In this document: positions 52,452 to 60,925 of the stretch, piece after piece | How positions within the stretch are numbered: the first letter of the stretch is position 1 | Layout of the letters: the number at the start of each line of letters is the position of its first letter | From: Bradyrhizobium sp. | Lineage (GTDB): Bacteria > Pseudomonadota > Alphaproteobacteria > Rhizobiales > Xanthobacteraceae | DNA length: 63,594 bases | Reading direction: 5' to 3' | Assembly: GCF_030654605.1 (NCBI RefSeq) | Contig: NZ_JAURXB010000029.1 | Coordinates: 1-63,594, forward strand | Program-made: the position numbers and the translations under genes | Notes under the pieces: generated by a model | Told to the model about the DNA's origin: nothing | Database searches by the model: none | Seen by the model: only the letters and a program-made list of their open reading frames with translations

Positions 52452-55328
52452 TTGCGTCTGATCAGGTGCCTTGCGCCCCTCGCGCTGGGCCTCATGATTG
52501 TTGCCGCCGCGCCACCGGCGCGCGCTGTCGACGCGGTCAGCGTTCGCAGTGACGCGCCTGCGATCGATCTTACCGCGATCCTCAATCATCAGCGCAGCGA
52601 AGCTGACCGCATCCAGGTTTCCACCGCGCCGGGCACCGACGGCATCGTCCGCCGCATCGAAGTCCGCGCCCGCGAAGGCGGCCAGAACTGGGTGGTGTTC
52701 GCGCTCGCCAACAACACCGACGACCAGCTCGACCGCCTGATCGTGGCGCCGCATTACCGCATCGTGTCGTCGGGGCTGCTGTGGCCCGATCTCGGACTGT
52801 CGCGCATCGCCACCATCACGCCGTCGACCGGCGACCGTCCCGAGAAGCAGGAGAGCGCGACCGCGGATATCTTCCGCATCACGCTCGATCCCGGCGCCGT
52901 CATCACCTTCGTCGCGGAATTGCGCACCGATAAATTGCCGCAGCTCTATCTGTGGGAACCCGACGCCTACAAGGACAAGGTCAATTCGTTCACGCTGTAC
53001 CAGGGCATCGTGATCGGCATTTCCGGCCTGCTGGCGCTGGTGCTGACCATCCTGTTCGTGGTCAAGGGCAGCATCATGTTCCCGGCTGCCGCCGCGCTGG
53101 CATGGGCGGTGCTGGTCTATATCGGCGTCGATTTCGGCTTCTGGGGCAAGGTGCTCGACATGTCGAACAACGCCGAGCGCGTCTGGCGCGCGGCGGGCGA
53201 AGCGATCCTGGCCGCGACGTTGCTGGTGTTCCTGTTCGCCTATCTGAACCTCAGCCGCTGGCATGTGCGCTATTCCCACATCACCGTGGGCTGGCTGACC
53301 TTTCTCGGCTCGCTGGTGGCGCTGGCGCTGTTCGATCCGGCCGTGGCCTCCGGCATCGCGCGGATGTCGCTGGTGCTGATCGCCTTCGCGGGCTTTGCGC
53401 TGATCGTCTATCTCTCGACCCACGGATTCGATCGCGCGGTGCTGCTGATCCCGACCTGGTTCCTCCTCGTGGTCTGGGTGATCGCGGCCGGCATGACGGT
53501 GGCGGGTTCCGTCACCAACGACATCGTCGGCCCTGCCTTGCTCGGCGGCCTCGTGCTGATCGTGATGCTGATCGGATTTACCGTGATGCAGCACGCTTTT
53601 GCGGGCGGCGGCGCGACCACCGGCGTGGTCTCCGACGTCGAGCGCCGGGCGCTGGCGCTGACCGGCTCGGGCGACCTGATCTGGGACTGGGACGTCTCGG
53701 CCGACAAGGTTTTCACCAGCCCCGAAACCGAGCAACTGCTCGGCCTCAAACGCGGCACGCTGGAAGGGCCGGCGGCAAAGTGGCTGGAAGTGTTGCACCC
53801 GCTCGACCAGGACCGATTCCGCGCGGCACTGGACAGCGTGCTGGACCAGCGCCGCGGCCGGCTGGTGCAGGATTTCAGACTGCGCACGCCGGACGGCCAC
53901 TTCATGTGGTTCGCGCTGAAAGCGCGCCCGGTGGTCGGCTCCGACGGTGAGGTTTCCCGCGTGGTCGGAACGCTCACCGACGTGACCGAGGCCAAGAACG
54001 CCGAAGAGCGCATGCTGCACGATTCCGTGCACGACAATCTCACCGGTCTGCCGAACCGCAAATTGTTCATCGACCGGCTCGGCGCCGTGGCGAATTTCGC
54101 CAAAACCATGCCGAACCTGCGGCCGACGCTGATGGTGATCGATCTCGACCGCTTCAAGCAGGTCAATGATTCCGTCGGCATCGCGGTCGGCGATTCCATC
54201 CTGCTGACGCTGGCGCGGCGGCTGACCCGCATCCTGAAACCGCAGGACACGCTGGCCCGGCTTTCCGGCGACCAGTTCGGCCTGATCCTGATGTCGGAGC
54301 AGGATTCGGCGCGCATCACCGCCTTCGCCGAGACCATCCGCAAGACCATCCGCGCCCCGATCGCCTTCAACGACCGCGAGATCTTCCTCACCGCTTCGAT
54401 TGGTCTGGCGCTCTCCGACCCGCAGACGCAATTGTCCGAAGAGATCATCAAGGACGCCGAGCTGGCGATGTACCATTCCAAGCGGATCGGCGGCGACCGC
54501 ATCGACGTCTACAAGCCGGCGATGCGCGCGCGCAAAACCGACCGGCTGACGCTGGAAAGCGAATTGCGCCGCGCCATCGAGCGCAAGGAAATCACCATCC
54601 TGTACCAGCCTATCGTGCGGCTGGAAGATCGTTCGATTGCCGGCTTCGAGGCGCTGGCGCGCTGGGACCACCCGAAACTCGGGCGGATGTCGCCGGTGGA
54701 ATTCATCTCGATCGCCGAGGAGATCGGCCTGATCGTCGATCTCGGCATGTTCGTGCTGGACGAAACGGCAAAACAGCTGGCGATCTGGCAGCGCGCGATG
54801 CGTTCGCGCGAGCCGATCTTTGCCAGCGTCAACGTCTCCTCGCGGCAGTTGTTGCGGCACGATCTGATCCACGACATCCGCACCGTGCTGTCACGCTCCT
54901 CGGTGGCGCGCGGCACGTTGAAGCTGGAACTGACGGAATCGCTTGTCATGGAGAACCCGGAGCACGCGGCCCAGATGCTGACCCGCATCCGCGAGCTCGG
55001 CACCGGCCTTTCGCTGGACGATTACGGCACCGGTCATTCCTCGCTGGCCTATCTGCAGCGCTTCCCGTTCGACACCATCAAGATCGACCAGTCCTTCGTC
55101 CGCACCACCAGCCGCGGCACCCGCCCGGTGATCCTGAAATCGATCATCGCGCTGGCCCACGACCTCGGCATGGACGTGGTCGCCGAAGGCGCCGAGACCG
55201 ACTCCGATGCCGTCGAGCTCTATCAATTGGGCTGCGAATACGCGCAGGGCTTCGCCTTCGGCGAGCCGATGGACGCCGACGCCGCGATGCGGCTGTTGAC
55301 CGAAGAGCGGCTGGAAGCGGCGAGTTAG
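52452..55328 (+). CDS. Membrane c-di-GMP phosphodiesterase: N-terminal sensor, PAS, degenerate GGDEF, EAL
   Basis: About 958 residues. A TTG start at 52452, six bases after GGAGAA, gives a signal peptide (LRLIRCLAPLALGLMIV). A periplasmic domain of about 150 residues and a block of seven or so membrane helices follow (7TMR-DISM-like layout). A PAS domain (LIWDWDVSADKVFTSPETEQ) leads to a GGDEF domain whose active site reads SGDQF, so cyclase activity is unlikely. The EAL domain keeps FEALARW, ELTES, DDYGTGHSSL and AEGAETD, expected for an active phosphodiesterase. A GTG at 52428 is an alternative start. Confidence 0.92.
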   Translation: MRLIRCLAPLALGLMIVAAAPPARAVDAVSVRSDAPAIDLTAILNHQRSEADRIQVSTAPGTDGIVRRIEVRAREGGQNWVVFALANNTDDQLDRLIVAPHYRIVSSGLLWPDLGLSRIATITPSTGDRPEKQESATADIFRITLDPGAVITFVAELRTDKLPQLYLWEPDAYKDKVNSFTLYQGIVIGISGLLALVLTILFVVKGSIMFPAAAALAWAVLVYIGVDFGFWGKVLDMSNNAERVWRAAGEAILAATLLVFLFAYLNLSRWHVRYSHITVGWLTFLGSLVALALFDPAVASGIARMSLVLIAFAGFALIVYLSTHGFDRAVLLIPTWFLLVVWVIAAGMTVAGSVTNDIVGPALLGGLVLIVMLIGFTVMQHAFAGGGATTGVVSDVERRALALTGSGDLIWDWDVSADKVFTSPETEQLLGLKRGTLEGPAAKWLEVLHPLDQDRFRAALDSVLDQRRGRLVQDFRLRTPDGHFMWFALKARPVVGSDGEVSRVVGTLTDVTEAKNAEERMLHDSVHDNLTGLPNRKLFIDRLGAVANFAKTMPNLRPTLMVIDLDRFKQVNDSVGIAVGDSILLTLARRLTRILKPQDTLARLSGDQFGLILMSEQDSARITAFAETIRKTIRAPIAFNDREIFLTASIGLALSDPQTQLSEEIIKDAELAMYHSKRIGGDRIDVYKPAMRARKTDRLTLESELRRAIERKEITILYQPIVRLEDRSIAGFEALARWDHPKLGRMSPVEFISIAEEIGLIVDLGMFVLDETAKQLAIWQRAMRSREPIFASVNVSSRQLLRHDLIHDIRTVLSRSSVARGTLKLELTESLVMENPEHAAQMLTRIRELGTGLSLDDYGTGHSSLAYLQRFPFDTIKIDQSFVRTTSRGTRPVILKSIIALAHDLGMDVVAEGAETDSDAVELYQLGCEYAQGFAFGEPMDADAAMRLLTEERLEAAS

Positions 55329-55335
55329 CTCTCGC

Positions 55336-55465
55336 GTCGTCCCTGCGAACGCAGGGACCCATACGCCGTGCCGTCAATATTCTGCACGGCAGCAATAAAC
55401 TTGTTGATCAAGCCGTCGCACAATAGCTGACCGGGACTATGGGTCCCGGCGTTCGCAGGGACGAC
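55336..55465. repeat. Intergenic palindromic repeat, GTCGTCCCTGCG...CCCATACG family
   Basis: GTCGTCCCTGCGAACGCAGG plus GACCCATACG opposite ATGGGTCCCGG then CGTTCGCAGGGACGAC; same family as 16150. It lies between convergent genes. Confidence 0.88.
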
Positions 55466-55494
55466 AGCTGCGGAATGGCGCAACGTTTGCCCCC

Positions 55495-55743
55495 TCACTT
55501 CATCCTCTTGAACCGCACGCTCTTGCCGTCCGCCAGCCTCGTCGCGATGTAGCCGCCGGCGAGGCAGGCCTCGCGCTGCGGCATCTTTTCCTGCGGGCTG
55601 CGCAGCGTTTCCCACCACGACGCGCGGTGCGCCGCGCGCGGCAGCGCGGCGTCGATGATCTCCTCGATCTTTTCGAAGCTGAGCACGAATTCGGGCAGCG
55701 TCTGCTGTTTCAGATAATCGCGCAGCGGGTCGTAATCGTTCAC
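55495..55743 (-). CDS. Small hypothetical protein (YDPLRDYL-type)
   Basis: An 82-residue protein starting MNDYDPLRDYLKQQ, with LSFEKIEEIIDAALP and WWETLRS segments and a basic C-terminus (VRFKRMK). Similar small proteins with YDPL at the start and a central WW motif are widespread and resemble the DUF7662 family. Function unknown. Its ATG is 20 bp past the antitoxin gene stop, so it may be part of that operon. Confidence 0.7.
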   Translation of the reverse strand: MNDYDPLRDYLKQQTLPEFVLSFEKIEEIIDAALPRAAHRASWWETLRSPQEKMPQREACLAGGYIATRLADGKSVRFKRMK

Positions 55744-55762
55744 GGGCGTCCTCGGTAAGTGG

Positions 55763-56065
55763 TCAGGCTGTTTTCGCCAAGGCGCGCGTTACGGCTTCCG
55801 GCTCCTTTTCGACGACTCTGAGCAGGATGCGCGCGCTGCGTTCCGGCTGGCGGCGACCCTGCTCCCAATCGCGGACGGCGGACAGCGCGAATCCGTACGT
55901 TTGCGCAAAACTTTCTTGCGAGAGGCCCAGTCGCGTGCGGATTTTCTTCACGTTAACCCGCGCCGGAACATGAATTCCGTAACCGCGCTTGCTGCTCGAT
56001 CCATCGAGATAGGCTTTGGCCTCGCCGAGCCCGGCCTTGATCTTGTCAAACGCGTCCTTTGTCAT
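55763..56065 (-). CDS. HigA/XRE-type antitoxin
   Basis: A 100-residue protein with an XRE helix-turn-helix in the C-terminal half (IRTRLGLSQESFAQTYGFAL then VRDWEQGRRQPERSA). The N-terminal 40 residues are the toxin-binding part. It starts 4 bp before the end of the toxin gene (ATGA overlap). Toxin-first order is typical of HigBA. It should bind the palindrome upstream of the operon. Confidence 0.9.
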   Translation of the reverse strand: MTKDAFDKIKAGLGEAKAYLDGSSSKRGYGIHVPARVNVKKIRTRLGLSQESFAQTYGFALSAVRDWEQGRRQPERSARILLRVVEKEPEAVTRALAKTA

Positions 56066-56400
56066 TCTTGTCTCCTGTAATCTTCGATCATGCCGGCGAT
56101 CATCCTCGCCAGAGCATTACGCTCGGCCACCGAAAGATTGGCTTTTTCGTTCTTGGCAAAAACCGCCAGAATGAAGACCGGCAAGCTCGCGCCACTGAAC
56201 AAATAGATAATTCGCGCGCCGCCGCTCTTGCCCCGTGCACCGAAGCCAAACCGCACCTTGCGAATACCGCCGCTGCCAGGAATGACCACGCCGCATGTGG
56301 GATCGGCGGCAAGACGATCCACGACAGCCCTGCGCTCTTCCGGCGAAAACAGCCGCTCCGCGTCGACGAGATAGGACGGCGTTTCCACGACGGTCTGCAT
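56062..56400 (-). CDS. RelE/HigB-like toxin
   Basis: A 112-residue RelE-superfamily protein: LFSPEERRAVVDRLAADP, KVRFGFGARGKSGGARIIY and ILAVFAKNEKANLSVAERNA. The Arg-Ile-Ile-Tyr strand and the Ala-Lys-Asn-Glu-Lys segment are usual RelE/HigB landmarks. It would cut mRNA at the ribosome. The ATG lies within a few bases of the predicted transcription start, so the mRNA may be leaderless. Confidence 0.9.
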   Translation of the reverse strand: MQTVVETPSYLVDAERLFSPEERRAVVDRLAADPTCGVVIPGSGGIRKVRFGFGARGKSGGARIIYLFSGASLPVFILAVFAKNEKANLSVAERNALARMIAGMIEDYRRQE

Positions 56401-56409
56401 CGGAGCCGA

Positions 56410-56438
56410 ATTCTACGGCATTGCCGTAGTACGATCAA
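56410..56438 (-). promoter_or_regulatory. Promoter and operator of the HigBA-like module
   Basis: On the minus strand TTGATC (56438-56433) and TAGAAT (56415-56410) are spaced by exactly 17 bp. Overlapping them is the palindrome CTACGGCA-A-TGCCGTAG (56429-56413). The -10 box lies only 9 bp from the toxin ATG, so initiation is expected 2-4 bases before it. Confidence 0.8.
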
Positions 56439-56600
56439 GGCTCGATCCGGCAATTTCGCCGAGTGCGGGAGACCACCCCAGCCATCGGCCTGCATTTCCG
56501 GGTTCCGATCAACGAATCGTTAACCCATTACCGCGTCGCTGTCGCCACTTAAGCCGGCGGCAACGAATCCGGATGCATTTGGGAGCATTGGGAGCGAACC

Positions 56601-58085
56601 ATGCGATTTGGATGGCGCAAGGAGGTGGCCGGGCGGCCCTGGCGGCTATCGGCGAAATTACTGATCATCTCGTCGGTCGCGACGGTGATCGGCTTCTCCG
56701 CGATTTGCGTCAACGTCATGCTCGACATGCGCCGCGGCGAGGAAGCGCTGGCGCGCCAGATGCTTGAGAATCTCGCATCCGGCGTCGATTCCGACATCAA
56801 CCGCAATATCGAGCTCTACGACCTGTCGCTGCGCGCCGCCGCCAGCAACATGATCCTGCCGGAGATCAAGGAGCTCAGCAAACCGATCCTGCACCTGATC
56901 CTGTTCGACCGTGCCGCAACCGCCAGGCATTTCGGCGCGCTTCAGGTGTTCGACGCCGGGGGACGGCTGACCATCGATGCCTCGACGCTCGATCCGCGGC
57001 CGGAAAATCGCGGCGACGAAGAGTACTTCCGGGTCCACCGCGATAGTCCCGACACCGGCCTCTTCATCAGCAAGCCGATGCTGCACCGCGGTGCCTACGC
57101 CATCGTGCTCAGCCGGCGCATCACCGGCGAAGACGGAAGCTTTCTCGGCGTGGTCGCGGGCTCGATCCGCTTCAGCTATTTCCACGATTTGTTCGGCCGC
57201 CTGAGTCTCGGGGCGGACGATACCATCACCGTGCTGCGCCGCGACCGCACCATCATCATGCGCCGGCCGTTCGACCTCGACATCATCGGCAAGAATCTGG
57301 CGGACCGGGCGAGCTGGAACCCGGCCAACATGAACAGCGGATCATATGCGGGGGCCGGCCCCGTCGATCCGATACCGCGGCTGTACGTCAGGCATAACGG
57401 CACAGGCCCACTCAACGTCGTGGTCGGAAAACCGCTGGACAGCATCCTGAGCCTGTGGCGGACCGAGGCGATCCGGATCGCCGCGATCGTGGCGGCGCTG
57501 ATCGTGTTCGTGCTCGGCGTGACGCTGTTTCTCGCGCGTGAAATCGGCCGCCGCGCCGAGGCGGAGGACAAGCTCGAGGAGCTTGCGACAACCGACGCGC
57601 TCACCGGATTGACGAACCGGCGCAAGTTCGACGCCTCGATCGATGCCGAATGGCGGCGCGCCACGCGCCAGAAAACCCCGGTCGCGCTGCTGATGATCGA
57701 TGCCGACCACTTCAAGGCCTACAACGACACCTTCGGACATCAGGCCGGCGATGAGGTGCTGATCGGCATCGCCATCTGCATTTCGGATTCATTGCGGCGC
57801 GCCGGCGATTGCGGCGCGCGTTACGGCGGCGAGGAGTTTGCCGTGCTGCTGCCGGCATTCTCGGCCGAGGAAGCGCTTGATGTGGCCGAAAACATCCGGC
57901 TCAAGGTCCAGCAATGGTCCGAGCACACCAGCATCAGCATCGGCGTCGCCAGCATGACGCCCGACGTCACCCAGGAATGGTCCGAACTGGTCGGAGCCGC
58001 CGACAAGGCGCTCTACGCGGCCAAGGCCGGCGGCCGCAACCGGTGCGTGGTAGCCACCGTGCCGCAGCTTTCGCTGGTGGCTTAG
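56601..58085 (+). CDS. Membrane-bound diguanylate cyclase with periplasmic dCache-like sensor
   Basis: A 494-residue protein. A first membrane helix (about residues 18-40) and a second (about 293-315) frame a periplasmic sensor of the double Cache type, with FDAGGRLTIDAST and GDEEYFRVHRDS. The GGDEF domain has an intact active site GGEEF and an inhibitory RxxD motif (RAGD) five residues upstream, so product feedback is expected. It would make c-di-GMP in response to an external ligand; it faces a phosphodiesterase gene 1.3 kb away. Confidence 0.93.
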   Translation: MRFGWRKEVAGRPWRLSAKLLIISSVATVIGFSAICVNVMLDMRRGEEALARQMLENLASGVDSDINRNIELYDLSLRAAASNMILPEIKELSKPILHLILFDRAATARHFGALQVFDAGGRLTIDASTLDPRPENRGDEEYFRVHRDSPDTGLFISKPMLHRGAYAIVLSRRITGEDGSFLGVVAGSIRFSYFHDLFGRLSLGADDTITVLRRDRTIIMRRPFDLDIIGKNLADRASWNPANMNSGSYAGAGPVDPIPRLYVRHNGTGPLNVVVGKPLDSILSLWRTEAIRIAAIVAALIVFVLGVTLFLAREIGRRAEAEDKLEELATTDALTGLTNRRKFDASIDAEWRRATRQKTPVALLMIDADHFKAYNDTFGHQAGDEVLIGIAICISDSLRRAGDCGARYGGEEFAVLLPAFSAEEALDVAENIRLKVQQWSEHTSISIGVASMTPDVTQEWSELVGAADKALYAAKAGGRNRCVVATVPQLSLVA

Positions 58086-58093
58086 GGAATTCT

Positions 58094-58250
58094 CCTCATC
58101 CCCGCGCAACGGCTTCGCCGTTGTCGCTGGAGGAGCCGCGCGCGCTTCGCGCGGCGTCTCGAAGGATGGCAGCAGGCAATGTGCCAGATGGTTCGAGACG
58201 CGGGCCGGACAGCGCAAGAGCGCCGTCCGCCGCGCTCCTCACCATGAGGG
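58094..58250. repeat. Intergenic repeat, CTCATCC...ATGAGGG family
   Basis: CTCATCCCCGCG near the left end and CTCACCATGAGGG at the right end, with inner pair GCGTCTCGAAGGATGGC/GATGGTTCGAGACGC and a hairpin CAACGGCTTCGCCGTTG. A fifth repeat family in the window, seen once. Confidence 0.75.
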
Positions 58251-58275
58251 AGTGGGTGCCGACGCGCCCAGCCTC

Positions 58276-59157
58276 TCACTTCTCCAGATAGTGCTTCATC
58301 TCCGCCCGCAGGCCGTCGCGCAGATCGGCCCGCGCCATGCCGAAGGCGATGTTGGCGCGCAGAAAGCCCGCCTTGGACCCGCAGTCATGCCGCTCGCCCT
58401 CGAACTCGACGCCGTAGAAGCTTTGCGTCCTGGCAAGCCCGATCATCGCATCGGTGAGCTGGATTTCGCCGCCGGCGCCGCGCTCCTGGGTTTCCAGGAT
58501 ACTGAAGATTTCCGGCTGCAGGATGTAGCGGCCGGTGATCGAGAGATTGGACGGCGCGGTGCCCTTCGGCGGTTTCTCCACCATGCCGTCGACCTCGAAC
58601 ATGTTGCCGCCGAGGCGCTTGCCCACGCCACAGATGCCGTATTGATGCGTCATATCGGCGGGCACTTCTTCCACCGCGATCACGTTGGTTTTCTCGCCGA
58701 GCTTGTTGGCCGCCTCGATCATCTGCGCCAGGCAACCCGGCGTGTTCAGCACCAGCTCGTCCGGCAGCACCACCGCGAACGGCTCATTGCCGACGATATC
58801 GCGCGCGCACCACACCGCGTGGCCGAGGCCGAGCGGCGCCTGCTGCCGGGTAAAACTGGTGGCGCCGGCGGCGGGCTGGTCGCGCGCCAGGATCTCGATC
58901 TCGGCCTTCTTGTTGCCACGCGCCGCCAGCGTGGTGTCGAGTTCGAACATGCGGTCGAAATGGTCCTCGATCACGCCCTTGTTGCGGCCGGTGACGAAAA
59001 TGAAATGTTCGATGCCGGCTTCCCTGGCTTCGTCGAACACATACTGGATCAGCGGCTTGTCGACGATGGTCAGCATTTCCTTCGGCATCGCCTTGGTGGC
59101 GGGCAGGACGCGGGTGCCGAGGCCGGCGACCGGAAAGACGGCTTTGCGGATTTTCAT
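58276..59157 (-). CDS. galU: UTP-glucose-1-phosphate uridylyltransferase
   Basis: A 293-residue nucleotidyltransferase making UDP-glucose for polysaccharides and glycolipids. Signatures: AVFPVAGLGTRVLPATKAMP, EMLTIVDKPLIQYVFDEA, FTRQQAPLGLGHAVW, FAVVLPDELVL and the C-terminal CGSKAGFLRANIAFG. The ATG at 59157 matches the family start MKIRKAVFPVAG. Confidence 0.97.
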   Translation of the reverse strand: MKIRKAVFPVAGLGTRVLPATKAMPKEMLTIVDKPLIQYVFDEAREAGIEHFIFVTGRNKGVIEDHFDRMFELDTTLAARGNKKAEIEILARDQPAAGATSFTRQQAPLGLGHAVWCARDIVGNEPFAVVLPDELVLNTPGCLAQMIEAANKLGEKTNVIAVEEVPADMTHQYGICGVGKRLGGNMFEVDGMVEKPPKGTAPSNLSITGRYILQPEIFSILETQERGAGGEIQLTDAMIGLARTQSFYGVEFEGERHDCGSKAGFLRANIAFGMARADLRDGLRAEMKHYLEK

Positions 59158-59363
59158 GGGATGTGGGGGAGCCTTCAGTGAGTGGGAAAATGCATTTAAT
59201 GCACGTTGGTATCCGGTTTGCAGCCGGGAACAAAGGCGGATGTATGATGCCGGTTCCCTCGCGGCCCCGCAAAGAGGGGAGAAACAAAGTCCGGCCTTTG
59301 TTAAGGTATTGGAAACCGTGACAGGGCCTTCTGGCAACGGGATTCGGGAAGGCGGACGACACC

Positions 59364-60764
59364 ATGCAGCGGACGGAACCATCGAGGATTGGCCGGGCCG
59401 GCGCGGTCGCGCTCGCGGCGACACTGCTGTTCGCCGGCGAGGCCCTGGTCGCCGGCGCGGCCTTGGCGCAAACCGCCGGCGGCGGGCTTCCCAACCTGTT
59501 CGGCAACATGTTCTCCGGCCAGAATTCCACGGCGCCGGCGCAATCGGCGCCCGCAGGCAGCACCGCCCCGTTGCCCTGGACCGGCGAGGACGGTGCCTCC
59601 GGCCACCCCCTGATGACGGCATCCGCGATCCGCGAGGCGGCGGCGAATTTCGGCCAATGCGTCGCTTCGATGTGGCCGGACGCCGCACGGCGCCACATCT
59701 CGCAGGCCAGCTTCCAGCGCTTCACCGCCGGGCTCGCGCCCGACCTGCGCATCATGGACCTGATGGATTCGCAGCCGGAATTCACCAAGGCGATCTGGGA
59801 TTATCTCGACATTCTCGTGAACGACAACCGCCTCGCCAAGGGCCGCGAGATCCTCGCCAAATACAAGCCGCAGTTCGACGCGGTGGAGAAAGCCTACGGC
59901 GTCGACCGCTATATCGTCGCCTCGATCTGGGGCATCGAATCGAATTATTCGACGATGATGGGCGACCGCAGCGTGTTGAATTCCACCGCGACGCTGGCCT
60001 GCATCGGCCGCCGCCAGAAATACTTCAGGGACGAATTCCTGGTCGCGCTGGAGATCCTGCACCGCGGCGATCTGCGGCCGGAACAGTTGCGCGGCTCTTG
60101 GGCCGGCGCGTTCGGGCCGACGCAGTTCATGCCGACCGCTTTCAAGCGCTACGCGGTCGACGCCGATGGCGACGGCCGCCGCGACGTGGTCGACAATCCC
60201 CACGACCTGATCGCCTCGACCGCCAATAATCTGAAAAAGGACGGCTGGCAGACCGGCCAGACCTGGGGTTTCGAGGTCGTGATGCCGAAAAACTTCAACT
60301 ACATGCTGGCCGACCGCGCCAAGGCCATGACAATTGCGCAATGGGAGCATCTCGGGCTCAGCCGTGCCGGCGGCAAACCGTTCCCGAATCCGGCCGACAA
60401 GGCCTATCTGCTGGCCCCGGCCGGGGCCGAGGGGCCGGGCTTCCTGATGCTGCAGAATTTCCGGGTGATCATGAAATATAACCCGGCGGAGGCCTATGCG
60501 CTGGCGATCGGCCATTTCGCCGACCGCCTGCGCGGCGGCGCGCCGTTCGTCCAGCCCTGGCCGCGGCAGGAACGCACTTTGTCACGCACCGAGCGGCTGG
60601 AACTGCAGCAGCTCCTGGCCCAGCGCGGCTTCTATCGTGGCACCCCCGACGGTCAGTTCGGCGGTCACACCCGCGAGGCCCTGCGCGGCTTCCAGGCCTC
60701 GATCGGGGCGCCGGCGGATGGATTTGCCTCAGCAGGCGTGCTGGAACGGCTCAGGGGGCGGTAA
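59364..60764 (+). CDS. Lytic murein transglycosylase (MltB-like) with peptidoglycan-binding domain
   Basis: A 466-residue periplasmic enzyme. Signal peptide residues 1-36 (ending GAALAQ), then a low-complexity linker, then the SLT_2 catalytic domain with the catalytic Glu in IVASIWGIESNYS and supporting motifs GSWAGAFGPTQFMPTAF and DADGDGRRDVVDN. Residues about 405-466 are a PG_binding_1 module (RTERLELQQLLAQRGFYRG). It cleaves glycan strands to 1,6-anhydro-muropeptides. Divergent from galU. Confidence 0.95.
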   Translation: MQRTEPSRIGRAGAVALAATLLFAGEALVAGAALAQTAGGGLPNLFGNMFSGQNSTAPAQSAPAGSTAPLPWTGEDGASGHPLMTASAIREAAANFGQCVASMWPDAARRHISQASFQRFTAGLAPDLRIMDLMDSQPEFTKAIWDYLDILVNDNRLAKGREILAKYKPQFDAVEKAYGVDRYIVASIWGIESNYSTMMGDRSVLNSTATLACIGRRQKYFRDEFLVALEILHRGDLRPEQLRGSWAGAFGPTQFMPTAFKRYAVDADGDGRRDVVDNPHDLIASTANNLKKDGWQTGQTWGFEVVMPKNFNYMLADRAKAMTIAQWEHLGLSRAGGKPFPNPADKAYLLAPAGAEGPGFLMLQNFRVIMKYNPAEAYALAIGHFADRLRGGAPFVQPWPRQERTLSRTERLELQQLLAQRGFYRGTPDGQFGGHTREALRGFQASIGAPADGFASAGVLERLRGR

Positions 60765-60925
60765 ATAGCCGCTTCCGGCCGGCGAAAGTAACCTTGACCG
60801 GGACTTTTCCGGACCGATCTTGACGGCGGCGGCCGAAGCCCGGTCTATGGCGGGAAATCTGCCCGCTTGCGGCCTGATTCCGCTATTATAGCGATGGCCT
60901 GATCTTCAAATCGCGATCGATCCGA

